44,916 nt of DNA from Chara braunii. Its lineage: Eukaryota; Streptophyta; Charophyceae; Charales; Characeae. Shown in pieces: positions 1 through 10,428 of this stretch. Under the pieces are notes generated by a model. The model did no database searches. It saw only the letters and a list, made by a program, of their open reading frames with translations, and was not told the DNA's origin. The stretch spans positions 161,791-206,706 of the forward strand of contig BFEA01000533.1 of NCBI GenBank assembly GCA_003427395.1, in the 5' to 3' direction. Position 1 is the stretch's first letter. Each line of letters starts with the position of its first letter. A program made the translations under genes and the position numbers.

Positions 1-430
1 GTCCTATATAGTGCTGGGCCGTCCAGGACGCTGCTCTTGCCAATGCTGAAACGTGCCAGACCCTGGCGTTGAAGCTCAACCAGGGGTTGTCTTGAAAACA
101 GGCATGACATGGCCTGTGCTAAAACCCTGGTTTGTTGCCTGAGTTTCAGGGCGGGTCGGACTGATGAGGGCCTGAAAATGGCCCTCAGTTTCAGGCTGAA
201 ATACTCAGGGCCGGAAAGGCCCTGATTTAGCCTGAAATGACACAGGGCCTGTAGGCCCTTGTTTTCAGGCTTTCAGGCTGAAACGACACAGGGCCTGTAG
301 GCCCTTGTTTTCAGGCTTTTGGCCTGAAAACGTCACGGGCCTGAAAGGGGGCCCGTGCAGCCTGTTGCAGGCACCGCATGTAACACTTAGTGAGGGAGCA
401 TCAGTTGCCTGATGCTGCTATAACTTGATC
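1..430. repeat. Palindromic and tandem GC-rich repeats (46-bp unit)
   Basis: Many short inverted words of the type CAGGGCCTGTAGGCCCTTG and TTTCAGGC alternate here. Two near-identical 46-bp units lie at 233-278 and 279-324. The palindromes could fold into several hairpins. No open frame of interest and no transposon protein is present. It may be the end of a dispersed element. Confidence 0.6.
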
Positions 431-701
431 CACGAGATAAGAGACAGGCAGGTGTGATAGCCAATGGTGGCTACGATGGTGTGACTAGAAGATAGAGCGG
501 AGCTGCATGAAGGAGAGTTAACATGTGGAGGAGCTGTCGCTAATGTGGACGCCGGAAGGCTGTGGTGGCCACAGTGAATAAGCTGCTTTGATTATATTTG
601 ATGTTGCCTTTCAGGAAGGGGGCAGTATGGTGGGTATGGGGCTGGGAGAGGGAGGAGCGAGACTTGGCTGCACCTGCATCCAGGACCTGTGAAAGGCCTA
701 T

Positions 702-809
702 AGGCCTATTGGAAAAGTCCTGTGCAATATGCCTGTTAGTTTTGAAGAGGCCTTCAGGCCTATTGGAAAAGTCCTGCCCAATATGCCTGGTAGTTTTGAA
801 GAGGCCTTC
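702..809. repeat. 54-bp direct tandem repeat, two units
   Basis: Units 702-755 and 756-809 differ at only a few positions and both begin AGGCCTATTGGAAAAG; the start of a third unit follows at 810. The unit is 18 codons long, so every frame repeats its peptide, which explains the open frames on both strands. Confidence 0.85.
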
Positions 810-1515
810 AGGCCCAGTGCAAAGCATGCATTTGCCATGCCTTTCGAGTCTTCCTCCGAGGGGCCAACTTCTCAGATCATTTCCCTATCGTTCTCCACTT
901 CAGTCCCTCAGCCCCACTCTGTGCAGTATGTGAGGTGCAAGTCCAGCTATCCACTCTGCCCTCACTACCTCTTTCCCATTAGTGCAAGTTACACTTTCAT
1001 GAAATTGGCTGAAATGGTTTGCCAGGGGCTTGGCCTGCCTGTGAGGCGGAATTTCATGAAGAGTTGAGTATAGGGTTCCCTCTCCTATTCTTCCGAACAC
1101 TTGTCTCTCAACTGCCGTGTGTGCAGTCTGCAAGGCGCAAATCTGGGTATCCACTCTGGCGTCAGGTCCTCTTCCTATTAGTGCAAGTTACAAACGAATG
1201 ATATTGCACTTGATATTGATCTATGTCATCAGACCTTTGTTTGCTGGTGAAAGTTTGCGCTTAGCTGCTGATATCCACCTGCACGTTTCAGACATGAAAT
1301 ACTGTTAGAGAATGCAGGACTGTGGTTGTGCATAGACTCTGGGGAGGTCAGTAATGTCTCATTCATGGAAAACATGCTGGTGCTTATGTGTGACCTAGGC
1401 TCTGCTAACTGCTGTAACATCCACGGAAAATGCAAGTTTGATGAACTTTGATCTGTTTATCATTGTCACTGGGTCAGATGTTCAGATGCCAGGTGGACGT
1501 GTGCTGACTTTGTTT

Positions 1516-1672
1516 ACTCTCTCTCTCTCTCCCTCCCTCTCTCTCTCTCTCCCCTTCCCGCGCCCCCCCTTTCCTCCTCTCCTCCTCCCCCTGTCCTCCT
1601 CCCAGCCTCGTCTGTGTGTGTGTATGTGTGTGTGTATGCATGTTGTTGTGTGCCTGTGTCTGTGTGTGCGTG
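1516..1672. repeat. CT-rich and TG-rich microsatellites
   Basis: A CT-dominated tract (about 1516-1606, grading into C/T-rich sequence) is followed by an imperfect TG tract (about 1612-1672). It sits directly before the exon-1 acceptor and may act as an extended pyrimidine-rich region. Confidence 0.85.
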
Positions 1673-1699
1673 CGCCTGACTCCCTGGAGCCTGGAACAG

Positions 1700-2057
1700 G
1701 CGGCAAGGGGTGCTACAGAATTTATTGGCAAAGGAGTTCAATATGAACAATAACAATTATTTCTATGTTGTCCGGCGACTTGAGGCGCTAGGGCTCGCGG
1801 TGAGGCGGCCAACACTCATTCGGGATAGCAAGGTCAAGGGGAAAGCAGTCACTACGAACACTGTGTATCTCTCCCGATATGCACAAGAAGTGATGCTCGA
1901 CCCTAACCAACGGTTGGAAATGCTGATTGACATGACCGGAAGGTCCGGTATGGAAGATCCACTTGGAGGTGAAGACCTGGCGGGGAAAGCAGCTGTTGCG
2001 GATGACGTGCCAGCATTGCGAATGATATGTGAAAAGCTGGAAGAAGTCGATGGGAAG
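1700..2057 (+). CDS. GTF3C1: TFIIIC subunit 1, first visible exon (B-block-binding winged helix)
   Basis: Codes for about 119 residues and starts with the last base of a codon split by the upstream intron (acceptor AG at 1698-1699). The block GVLQNLLAKEF, followed by NYFYVVRRLEALGLAVRRP, is the hallmark of the plant TFIIIC B-block-binding domain, a winged helix that reads the tRNA-gene B box. TNTVYLSRYAQE is also a family block. The second half is acidic linker, then PALRMICEKLEEV, which is again conserved. The exon ends GGGAAG before GTGAGT, a consensus donor, in phase 0. The start codon and roughly the first hundred residues must lie upstream of the window or in an exon I could not find. 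An apparent GTG start at 1710 is not real. Confidence 0.9.
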
Positions 2058-5000
2058 GTGAGTTTAACTAAAGCTTCACTGCAGAAGTGAAAAACCTAAA
2101 GGTGTGGAGCTCCTATTTTGTCTCTCTTCGTCTTGAAGAAAAGCCTAACTGGCTTGTTGCAAACCTCTGGCCATCGCTCCACCTTTGTTTCGTAACTGCC
2201 TTCTCGTGACTCGGACATTCCATGCATGCTCAGGGTGTCCATGTACTTGTGACAAGGGTATTCTATGTATCCCAAGGGTCGCACCACGTAGCGTCAGAGG
2301 AGAGGGGTGCCCTTGTATGGGAGGCTTGTGCTATAGTATATCTGGCTAGAATCGCCAAAGGCCAGCTTGTTGCCCCATTCAACTTACGTCCTCGCGTCCG
2401 ATGACCATATGGACCCCTTGAGATAGCCTAGGGAGAGGTAGGATAACCAACTGGGTCTGGAGCTGTATTGATCCTATAGGGCAGAAAGGTCCACCTCTTT
2501 ACTCCCAGTTATTTTTTGGGCCGGAAGTAATCACCATAGTTGACTCTGTCCTACAGTCTTCACCTGAAAAGAACGCCTGGTCACTATAGCCATATTTCGT
2601 GCAACTTTTCCAGTCTAGAATCTCTAGATACAGCAACAATGACCGGGTTCTCTATTCGGGTGAAGACGGTAGGCTTCATGCTGGGACCTCACTCAAAAAC
2701 CGTTCTGGAGCCTAGTTTATACTCTGCCATGGAAGTAAGAGCAGTATCACTGGGTGGAACGGAGATTGTGAATGTATTTCACGAATTCAACCCAACTCAC
2801 AACATGCATGAAGAGAACATTCACACGGGAGTTTCACACCAGGACCCGAGAGATGACACATGAATCAGTGCCAGATGGATTTCCACTCGAAAATATGATA
2901 TTATACAGTTTGAGAGTTGGTGTGTCCAGCAGCCTCAGCCGCGATCCAGCTACTGCAACGTGACACAGGTAAGTACCCGACTCCCCCTCCCTCGATGTGT
3001 AACTCTCTCGCTCTCTCTTTCTCACTGTCTGTCTATTCTCTCTCTCTCTCTCTCTCTCTCAAGTCTTGTATCGCTCAAGCCTCTCTGAAACTTTTGGGCT
3101 CTCTCTCTCCCTACTTGGATCTATCCTGAATACAGCTGCGATGTAGCACTTCGAACCTCTGCGGGTATGGCGGCCTTCTTCCTCCTCCCTAAACCTACAT
3201 ATGGTCGACTACTTCCTCGCCAGGTTGCTTGCTTCTCCCCCAGCGGCACCCTCTGTCTAGGTCACACAAGCCCACAAGCAACCAACAGCGCTTCCGCAAC
3301 TTTGCGAATGAACAATCTGTTGGCCTTGGCACTGTAGCAGCTATTCATAGTAGCAGTAGACTTGTGTGAGGAACGAGCCCTCAAGGGGCCCTATCAGACA
3401 TCACATGCCCGCCCTAAGTGAAGGCTGCCCTGAATATTCGTCAGAGGCAAAATTCGACATTTCCATGTGTGGGTATTCAGGCTCTTGCAGCACGCCAGTT
3501 GGTTGGGTAGACGTGTGAGCCTCACAAAGCTGCGTCATACAGTTGGCTCAGGCCTTGACAGTTGCGCCTGGGCACATACACACAAAGCAGGGCCGATACA
3601 TTGGGAAGCAGGCTGTTGGCCTTGCTAAAAGCAGTACTGCCGACGCACCTGCCTGGGAGCCCTGCACAGATGCAGCAAACAGCCCAAGTCCGGAAACGCA
3701 GGCCGTACCCAACTGTAAAGGGCCCAGGCCCTCAACTGTAGTCTCGGGCCTGGGCACAGGGTCTGAGGCCCAACCGGAAGCTACTGGAAGCTTCCAACCA
3801 GGCCACACGCAGCATCCAGGAGGCTGCCACTTCCACAAAAGGAGGAAGGCAGCCCAGGCCAGGCATTCTGGCCAGTGCTGGCAATGCGGAAGTGCTGCTG
3901 CNCTCTCGCTTGATGCTGCGCTGCTGCCAAAGGCGCTGACGGGGCGCGAGGTGGTGAAGGAGGGGCACTGCAGGGCAGCGGGGCGCAGGCGGCCATAGCC
4001 GGGCTGCTGGGCGCCAGGGGGTACAGCGGGCAATGTGGTGGTCTTCAGGGAAGGAGGCGAGTGTGGGGTAATCAAGGTCTGATTGAGGGTGACGAGATGC
4101 GTACCTGGTGCACGAAGAGAGGTCGGCTATGGAGTTGACAGTCATGTACATTGTCTTCGAGAGTCGAAGTGAGCCTGTTGCGTGAACCAGCTGTAGGTAG
4201 GATAGTCGAGCAGAGTAGGTTGGGTGCTGGGCGCCAGACAGGGAGGAGCGACTTTGGATTCTGTGTTGGTGTGGCCTACGGGCTTGAACATTGGCTCATT
4301 ACTTCATTGTATTGCTGTATGTGGATGGTTTCTCGGTGCATTGTGTACTCTCTGCTTGGATACGACTACCTCGACATCTGTGTGATTTCGCAACATTGGT
4401 TTTCTGTATATCGTTCACACTCATATTCCTTGCACTTGTTTTGCCTGCTTCGGACTGATACCGGTCGTCCGTGGCCTCTGCTGCATGTTTTTGTGTTCCG
4501 GAAGTCTCCGGACTTTCTTGGGACACTGCTGCAAAATTGGACTTTGGGACACGACTTCCTCTGCCGGTACGTGAAGACAATTACCGGCCTGTGACGCTTT
4601 GGTACCCGACTTCTACCGGCCTACGACACTTTGACCTATGGACCCTAGGACGCGCCCTGCTGGGACATCCTGGGACCGGGACCAATTGGGACTTTGGGAC
4701 TGGGACTCGGGGCTGTCAGCGTGAAATCCTTTCAGTATGGCTGAGGTGATCTAAATTCTTATCCCTTTGTCACCAGTCAGGAAAGTCAGTGCCATAACCA
4801 GCAACCCTCTTGGGTAGAATTGTACATGTTTGTGAAGCAGGTCGATGCAAAGTGGAAGGGGAAACGAAGGAGGTTGAGGTAAATGGGTAGGTAATGCATG
4901 CCTACAGCGTACCTCTTTTTCCTAGTGGGTAGCTTGATTCAATCAGCTTTGGCCAACTGGATCAGATGATCTGTGGAATAAAGTGTGGAAAACACATTTT

Positions 5001-5097
5001 GTGAACACAAGAGATCAGTTGAATGTTGAACACATGGTGGTTGGCTTGTTATTGAGAGCTTCAGAGCTCAGCAGCCGTCACTGAAGAGACACTGATT
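2058..5097. other. Intron 1, first part: probable old LTR-type repeat sequence
   Basis: No TFIIIC exon and no clear protein. The stretch about 2900-4070 has the same words and composition as the recognised LTRs further on (GGCCTGGGC and CTTCCAACCA near 3720-3810 and again at 21120; CAGGTAAGTACC near 2967 and again at 22889). About 4500-4740 carries repeated GGGACTTTGGGAC words and ends GTGAAATCCTTTCA, which recurs at 9790. I read this as decayed LTR-type sequence, with low certainty. One ambiguous base (N) is at 3902 and a CT microsatellite at 3037-3060. Confidence 0.35.
3037..3060. repeat. CT microsatellite
   Basis: Twelve TC dinucleotides in a row inside intron 1. Confidence 0.95.
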
Positions 5098-5117
5098 TTG
5101 GTGCAGTAATGTCATCC

Positions 5118-5540
5118 ACTCAAAGACGGCGAAGGACCTGCACCTTTCAGAATCGTCACCGAAAATGAGTCGAAACTGCATTGAACCACCAGCCCGTCCC
5201 TAAATGAACCGAACTGTACCAAGGGTGATCTTGCCGGGTGCTGCCAGTCTTTTCCCTCAAGTGTCTCCAAACTGTGATTTTTCCTTGCGTTCACCGGCGC
5301 GTCAGAACAGGTACCAGGGAAACGGAATTGTGGCTTAAAGCGTAAGTGATTTCTGTACAGCTCCCTTAACCTTATCAAGGACCAAGGAAGGCTTGGACCT
5401 TTCGGAATGGACACCAGAAATGAACAGACACAGCATTGAAGGAAAGATAATTTCTACACGGTGCTCTTAATCTACTAGGAAAAACAAGGAAGGCTTGCAC
5501 GTGTGAGAATTGGCACTAAATGAGCAGAAGCTGCATATGT
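5118..5540. repeat. Degenerate tandem repeat, roughly 100-bp spacing
   Basis: The word pattern AAGGACC-GGAAGGCTTG-ACCTTTC-GAAT...ACC-GAAATGA...GCATTGAA occurs at about 5118-5182, 5378-5442 and 5478-5539. The last two copies are about 100 bp apart and share flanking TTTCTACACGG-type sequence. Confidence 0.55.
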
Positions 5541-6188
5541 GGTGAGGGTCAACAATGTATTCTTCCCCCCCCCTCCCTCCCCCTCCCTCCCCTTCCCGCC
5601 TTTTTTTATTTTGGACGGAGGGAAGGTCTTTCCAGATAAGGAAACTGGAATATGACAATGCCTGATGCTGGTGCGTAAGTGAGTGGTTGATGTGCTCAAT
5701 GCTGCAGCATCAGTGGATTTTGCATCGTAACTAGGACTGCTGGACTTTCTTTGGCTTCCCAAAAGGGAGCTAGAACCCACCGTTCTGGTGTCCGTAACAA
5801 TTTGAACTTATGATCTGTTGGTCAATAGCCACATGCGCGTACCATTCAGCCACAAGGCTGATGTAACTACTGGACTTTCAATGGGAAAATATTGGAAGCA
5901 GGAACATGCCTTCCATACTGCCTGAAACAAACTAGGAGAATTTGCAGTTACCTGGATGTTAACAGAGGGTTAGGTTTCTAATCCACACTTTGCAGTGTGA
6001 TATATGCAGGCACATTAAGATTGTCCATATTTCTGAGGTAACTCAAAGTAGTATTCCTTTTCCTCGTAATTGTACCCCTTGATCATTTGCTACAGCGTGG
6101 GTAATGAGACAATTGATATATTTGTTTGTGAGGCTTACACACCCATTCCATTCTTTTTCTTTTTGTGATTGAATTCTCAATTATCCAG
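5541..6188. other. Intron 1, last part
   Basis: Contains a C-rich tract (5564-5600) and a tRNA-like pol III promoter remnant on the minus strand (listed separately). Otherwise AT-rich intron sequence ending in a T-rich stretch and the exon-2 acceptor. Confidence 0.5.
5798..5853 (-). repeat. tRNA-like SINE head (A box and B box), family 1
   Basis: On the minus strand, GTGGCTGAATGGTAC at 5839-5853 resembles a pol III A box, and AAGTTCAAATTG at 5798-5809 resembles a decayed B box. The A-box region is nearly identical to that at 39497-39510, so this is a dispersed family rather than a tRNA gene. No cloverleaf or anticodon arm can be drawn. Confidence 0.5.
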
Positions 6189-6260
6189 GTGCTTGTTGAA
6201 GCAGAGCTTAAGGTGAATCTAGGCTATCGACTGGCATCTGGACATCGAGCCTGGAGACGT
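6189..6260 (+). CDS. GTF3C1: TFIIIC subunit 1, exon 2 (24 codons)
   Basis: A short phase-0 exon between AG (6187-6188) and GTGAGT (6261). It codes for a peptide beginning VLVEAELKVNLGY and ending SGHRAWRR. It continues exon 1 exactly where the family reads a short K-V-L-V segment followed by a Gly-Tyr and an R-H-R-A-W-R motif, so the exon pairing is secure although the exon is small. It lies inside the second winged-helix unit of the N-terminal region. The upstream intron is 4.1 kb and the downstream one 557 bp. Confidence 0.88.
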
Positions 6261-6817
6261 GTGAGTAAGCAAGCCGTGCTGATGTTGCGTCCAAAACAAA
6301 CAATGTTGTCGATTTTCTTTGTAATCACTTTTGCTGCAATGGGTGCACACTTCTGGCATATGTCAACCTGTCAGTTTATCCTGGTCAGATGAGCTTCAAA
6401 AGCTTTGCACGCCACTTGCTGCTGATTCGAAATACACTTGTAGAAATTTGTATAGTTGCATTTATCTATCTGCACTTGCAAAGCGAACGAGGTTGTATAA
6501 TAAGATGCGATGGAAAAGTGAGGTTGCTCTTGCATGCCACTTTCTCGAGTGAGATTTCCTCGTAAGTCACGGACAACGAGTGTGGTGATTCAGGTAGCTT
6601 TTACTCTTGAATACCTGTGGGAGCTCAGAAGGGGAAAAGTTGAGGGAAAGGGGAAGGGAAGTGGGACTAGTGGGACCAGCTTGAGATGCACACGGTATGT
6701 AACTGGTGGTAATGGAAATACAACTCTGGGCATTATGTTTGCAAATTGCAATTCTTGCGGCAGTATTTCATGGACATTTTTTTCTGATGCTTCAGCTGAA
6801 GTGGTCCCTTTTTGCAG
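6261..6817. other. Intron 2
   Basis: 557 bp, GTGAGT to TTTGCAG. No repeat or protein recognised; a short G/A-rich stretch lies at 6630-6665. Confidence 0.7.
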
Positions 6818-6880
6818 TTGAAGAAACGGCTTGAAGATGCAGGGGTCATCCAGGTCTTCCCAGCACAAGTGGATGAGAAG
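6818..6880 (+). CDS. GTF3C1: TFIIIC subunit 1, exon 3 (21 codons)
   Basis: A phase-0 micro-exon preceded by the pyrimidine-rich acceptor CCCTTTTTGCAG and followed by GTAAGC. It codes for LKKRLEDAGVIQVF and a short tail ending VDEK. In the plant family the same position holds a helix-plus-wing segment (R-L-x-D-x-x-V-V-E-E-F). It completes the winged helix begun in exon 2 and reads directly into the VVNCVRLLKKF block of exon 4. Confidence 0.87.
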
Positions 6881-7704
6881 GTAAGCATGGAAGCTCCGTA
6901 TCTATGCCCGTCTTTTTCAAGTGCCACCTTAAGGCACTACTGTCTTCCTTGCAGCGCAATGCAACCAGATCGTTAAGGTGCCAACCAAAATGGCTGGCTG
7001 GCGCCAGCCGAAAGGTGAAAAAAAAGCACCGCGCTGGTGTTTTGGCAAAGCTAAGCGCTGAGGGGGAATCTGCCTCGGCAAAAAGAGGCCTGGATGTACT
7101 GGTGTGTTTTAAAGACCAGCAATCTCAAAGGAAATGGCCCTTACCCTGCTGTCAAAGCAGCCATGCCTACCTGGAAAGGGTAGTGCTTCCCGAGAGTATT
7201 TGTGTCTCAGCAATTTCGTTTCCGCTTTGCTAAACCGACAACCTAACCGGCAACCCCTTTGTCTGACCTTTCAATACTCGAAACTTTTGTAGATGATTAA
7301 TTGACTTCGTTTGGCCCGCATATGATTGTCAGACAGCATCCTTCTGCTATTCCTCTCTTTCCCATTGTGTTTTGTTATGTTTTAAAGTTGACTGGACATG
7401 TATTTCCTTTTTGTCTTTGTGCATGCCATCTGCATTGCTGTTGCTATGCCATTCTCGTCTCATGTTGAGGTTATATCGTTGCCGAGTCCTCCGTTGGCAT
7501 TTTGTAATGCTCATGGATGTCACTCTGGTATAGCGTTCTCTACCATATCTTATGTGTGAAAGAAACAAGTTCAAACAACCAAGAGATTACTGCGACATTG
7601 TGTGAATGATTGATGATCAGAGGTTATTGATGAGGCATAGACTGTACTCAATGCGCAATGTATTCCATTGGTGTTTGACTTGAATGTATTCGTAAAATTT
7701 GCAG
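6881..7704. other. Intron 3 with hairpin-rich segment
   Basis: 824 bp, GTAAGC to TTTGCAG. Between about 6918 and 7110 several perfect short palindromes occur (GTGCCACCTTAAGGCAC, GGCTGGCGCCAGCC, AGCACCGCGCTGGTGTTTT). They may be the remnant of a small foldback element, but I cannot place its ends. Nothing else recognised. Confidence 0.5.
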
Positions 7705-7899
7705 GTGGTCAATTGTGTACGGCTCTTGAAGAAATTTTCTATGGATGCTCTCAGGCCAGGGGATGAAGATGGTGAAGGCGACATGCAACGAGGAATGCGG
7801 CAGGGAGAAGTTTCGGAGTTGTTGGCGGAGATTCCTCTGGAAAATCAAATTTATGATATGGTCAATGATGCTGGCCCTGCTGGACTACTGGTGACAGAG
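7705..7899 (+). CDS. GTF3C1: TFIIIC subunit 1, exon 4
   Basis: 65 codons, phase 0 at both ends, between TTTGCAG and GTAGGT. It starts VVNCVRLLKKFS, a family block, then an acidic, Met-rich linker, then IPLENQIYDMVNDAGPAG, which matches the conserved E-L-P-I-x-x-Q-I-Y-D-M-V block of plant TFIIIC subunit 1. It ends LLVTE, half of a further winged helix that is finished by LFKRLGLDNKRN in exon 5. Because exons 4 and 5 rejoin a continuous conserved motif, no extra exon is expected in the 2.5-kb intron between them. Confidence 0.9.
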
Positions 7900-8265
7900 G
7901 TAGGTGGTTTGCCCAGCACACACAAATTGCATTCCTGAGTCCTGTGTATGTAAGAAGTTTTGTACTGTTCCGTGAGACGTTTACTGAAGTTTATTCCCTC
8001 TGCCATTGTGGACTTGAGGGTTTGTCTCCCTGGCCAAGTATTCAATTGGTTGGATGTGCAAGTTGCCGAGGATTTCATGAGACCAAAGATAACTGTTATT
8101 TTGAAACTGAGACGAACAAAGTATCACGAGCTCATGCCATCTACCTTTGTGAATGTCAAGTAGTTTCTAAAATTAAGGTTGATTGTCTCCCCTCTCCTTT
8201 TCAATTGCCCTTTCAGATGCTTCTTGATACGTTCCTGCCATTTGCCCTTTCGAAAGATTTGTTCG

Positions 8266-8437
8266 TGTTTGGATAAATGGCGTGCTTCGTCATATTTGGA
8301 GCACCTTCTCCTGATATTTCAATTTTGAATGTGTCTTTCTCCCTGCTTCTTCGTTTGGATATATGCGTGCTCAGTCATATTTGGAGCACCTTCTCCTGAC
8401 ATTTTGATTTTGAACGTGTTTTTCTGCCCCCTTCTTC
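8266..8437. repeat. Imperfect tandem duplication, about 86 bp
   Basis: The words GTCATATTTGGAGCACC and TTCTCCTGA-ATTT-ATTTTGAA-GTGT occur twice about 86 bp apart, each preceded by a TTTGGAT-AT stretch. Confidence 0.75.
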
Positions 8438-8812
8438 CCATCCCTACCGCTGCAGATATTGGTAGACGCCTGAGATGTGTTTGGGAGTATGCAATCGCCA
8501 TTGCCCTCTTGCACAGCTCCATGACTTCGATTGTTGTCCCGTCAGGAAATTGAAAAACAGGACACGCCATCCCTCCATGCTGAATCAAGTATGGCTGTAT
8601 TCAAATTTCAAATCCACCGTTTGTTACAACTTTCTCACACAACATGCCCTGACTCTTTCACAACACATTTATTTGAACTACTCAAAAAGGAAGGGCTCAA
8701 AGGCAAAGAATCTGGATTATGAGCCTCTCTGGGCTGGACCACTGTTCCAGATTGTCCATTTGGACAACTCTGCAGCCACCTGCTTGGAATATCTTGACAA
8801 GTCAGAAAATGA

Positions 8813-9089
8813 CCAGGGAAAAGATCCGATAGGCTCAGTCAATTGCCGAAGTCCAGTGGTGTCAGTCCATCCAGTCCACTCGGCAGCTCAGTCCCAAGAA
8901 AGTCTTTGGAAACTTGGGATGGATCGAAAGTTGACCGTGGTCGGCAAGTGGGGGGTGCGTGGTCTGCAAAGGTCCGAGATAGGGAGCTGCTGCAAAGTAC
9001 AGAGCTCGGCGGCAGCAAAGCATCAACACAGTTAGCATTCGAGCCTGTTCAGGAAGAGCTGTTGCAGTCTTGTGCGGTCATGCATCAAG
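8813..9089 (+). other. Exon-like open stretch next to a chimeric junction, function unknown
   Basis: The frame is open for 92 codons, with a codon mix and residues like the host exons (for example SLETWDGSKVDRGRQVGGAW and STQLAFEPVQEELLQS), and ends CATCAA before a perfect donor GTGAGT at 9090. The TFIIIC exons 4 and 5 already join without it, so it is not needed there. It ends 24 bases before a sequencing adapter, so it may be a piece of a gene exon from another place. It matches no family I know. It could also be chance. Confidence 0.3.
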
Positions 9090-9113
9090 TGAGTCTGGAG
9101 CGTTGTGTAGTCC

Positions 9114-9151
9114 CTGTCTCTTATACACATCTAGATGTGTATAAGAGACAG
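9114..9151. other. Nextera mate-pair junction adapter (assembly artefact)
   Basis: The 19-bp transposase mosaic end AGATGTGTATAAGAGACAG at 9133-9151 is preceded by its exact reverse complement at 9114-9132. This 38-bp back-to-back form is the circularisation junction of Illumina Nextera mate-pair libraries. Read through in frame it gives the well-known contaminant peptide SYTHLDVYKRQ. The two flanks may not be neighbours in the genome. Confidence 0.97.
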
Positions 9152-9198
9152 CCTCTCAAAGATACAGCGCCATAATTTTGTTTCTTTTTGGGTTAATA

Positions 9199-9371
9199 CT
9201 TACCTCGATTATCGAAGGGAAAAGTCGGCGCGCCCGCCTCACTCAGAAGAGAAGCCCGCCTAGAAAAGAAGCCGTGAGGAGATGGGTGTATGTGGGTGGG
9301 GGGTTATACCCCCCCCCTCCGACAATCGAGGGTAAGCATAACCCACCCACATACACCGAGCTCCTTACGGC
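9199..9371. repeat. Two interleaved inverted repeats
   Basis: Arm A (9199-9219) pairs with 9317-9336, and arm B (9271-9306) pairs with 9337-9371. The order A-B-A'-B' is pseudoknot-like, not nested. Arm B includes GGTGTATGTGGGTGGG and its complement. A C8-type run lies at 9309-9317. Confidence 0.7.
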
Positions 9372-9606
9372 TGAGAGCGGTGCGAAATTGTCCCCTGCGA
9401 GATTGTCCCCTCGCTCAGGGTCGTCCATTCTTGTTTGTACGAATTGCGTAACTGAAAGAAGGCGGGAGAGAAAATTGTTTTTATAAAATGAAAAAAAATA
9501 TCAAACGAGTAAAAATATTCCTAATCTATTACTTCGCCTCCCCCCCTCTCAGTGCAGTGAGGGAGGGAGGGAGGGAGGGAGAGAGAGGAGGACGTACGTA
9601 ACAGGN

Positions 9607-9692
<86 letters not shown>

Positions 9693-10428
9693 ATGAAACG
9701 GACAGGCCTACTGCATCTACGGAATGGGAGCACGGTACCCTGGACGCAGGAACTTTGGGACCGAATCTGGGACTTAGGCGCTGAGATGCGTGAAATCCTT
9801 TCACTCCCACTGTAAAATGCCCCAAGCGGAAGAATGCTTGTGGCCCAGATTATGATTCATAACCTTGTGTTTATGAGCTGGGAAGGGAAGGGTGGGCTGC
9901 TCCCTGGGCCCATTCATTTCACCGCTGTGTACCGCTGTGTTTCAATTTAGGAGAGTAGTGGGGAAAAAATAGTAAAACCCTGTCACATGTGGACAAACAA
10001 AAGGAAAGCATTCTGAACTTAGCATATCCATGAGAAATAACAGAGTGTGTCTACTTGGGAGGGAAAACGGGGGAGGGGAATGGTAATGGAAAAAGAGTGG
10101 CAGGACTGATTGATATTTGTTTGGAAATTGCCTCTTCAGCCCCTGGATTTATGCGAGCGTTCTTAGGTCAGCGCAGAGGTCTTGGCGGGAGCATGCGACT
10201 CACACAGTTTTCTTTCTGGTCTTTTTCCTCATTCTAATAGGTACCAGCAACTGCAGAGGTTAGAAGGGCTTGCCTGTACTTACGCTGGTTAGCAACATTA
10301 GGGTTGACTTGTCCATTGCAAAACACCTCAGAATGAGGAAAATGTCCCCTGAGTCCTGACATGAGAATTCACTTGAGTTGAAGTTATTATTGGTTGATTT
10401 GTTTGATTTCTGCTTTGTTCGTTTGCAG
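9372..10428. other. Intron 4, last part
   Basis: Holds the GA microsatellite (listed separately) and a segment at 9690-9815 sharing GGGACTT words and the end GTGAAATCCTTTCA with about 4660-4735. It ends in T-rich sequence before the exon-5 acceptor GTTTGCAG. No gene seen. Confidence 0.5.
9607..9688. repeat. GA microsatellite, 41 units
   Basis: An unbroken GA run of 82 bases begins right after an N (9606). The length may be wrong in the assembly. Leu/Ser open frames on the minus strand come only from this run. Confidence 0.97.

Larger units (their letters stand above)
431..1699. other. Upstream intron or flank, no gene recognised
   Basis: Holds a 54-bp tandem duplication, a CT tract and a TG tract (listed separately). 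Short open frames around 600-830 owe their repeated peptides to the 54-bp repeat. Short partly repeated segments (a 'strings of GTGCAAG' motif near 937-1190, for example GTGCAAGTTACA at two places) suggest further old duplication. I see no exon of the TFIIIC gene here. Confidence 0.5.
7900..9113. other. Intron 4, part before the adapter
   Basis: Contains an 86-bp imperfect tandem duplication (8266-8437) and, at its end, an open, coding-looking stretch (8813-9089, listed separately). The rest is AT-rich intron sequence. Confidence 0.5.

Noticed and set aside
160-200. CTGATGAG followed by a GGGCC/GGCCC hairpin, hammerhead-like
   Set aside because: After the hairpin the sequence is TCAG instead of GAAA, and no third helix or cleavage triplet can be drawn. 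It is one of the local palindromes.
3543-4075. Long open frames on both strands of up to 175 codons
   Set aside because: They include an N, have no known motif and lie in GC-rich, LTR-like repeat sequence.
4151-4594. Open frame of 147 codons on the plus strand
   Set aside because: Composition (many Cys, Trp, Leu) and lack of any family block; it overlaps repeat-like sequence.
9521-9825. Leu-Ser repeat open frames on the minus strand
   Set aside because: Arise only from the GA microsatellite.
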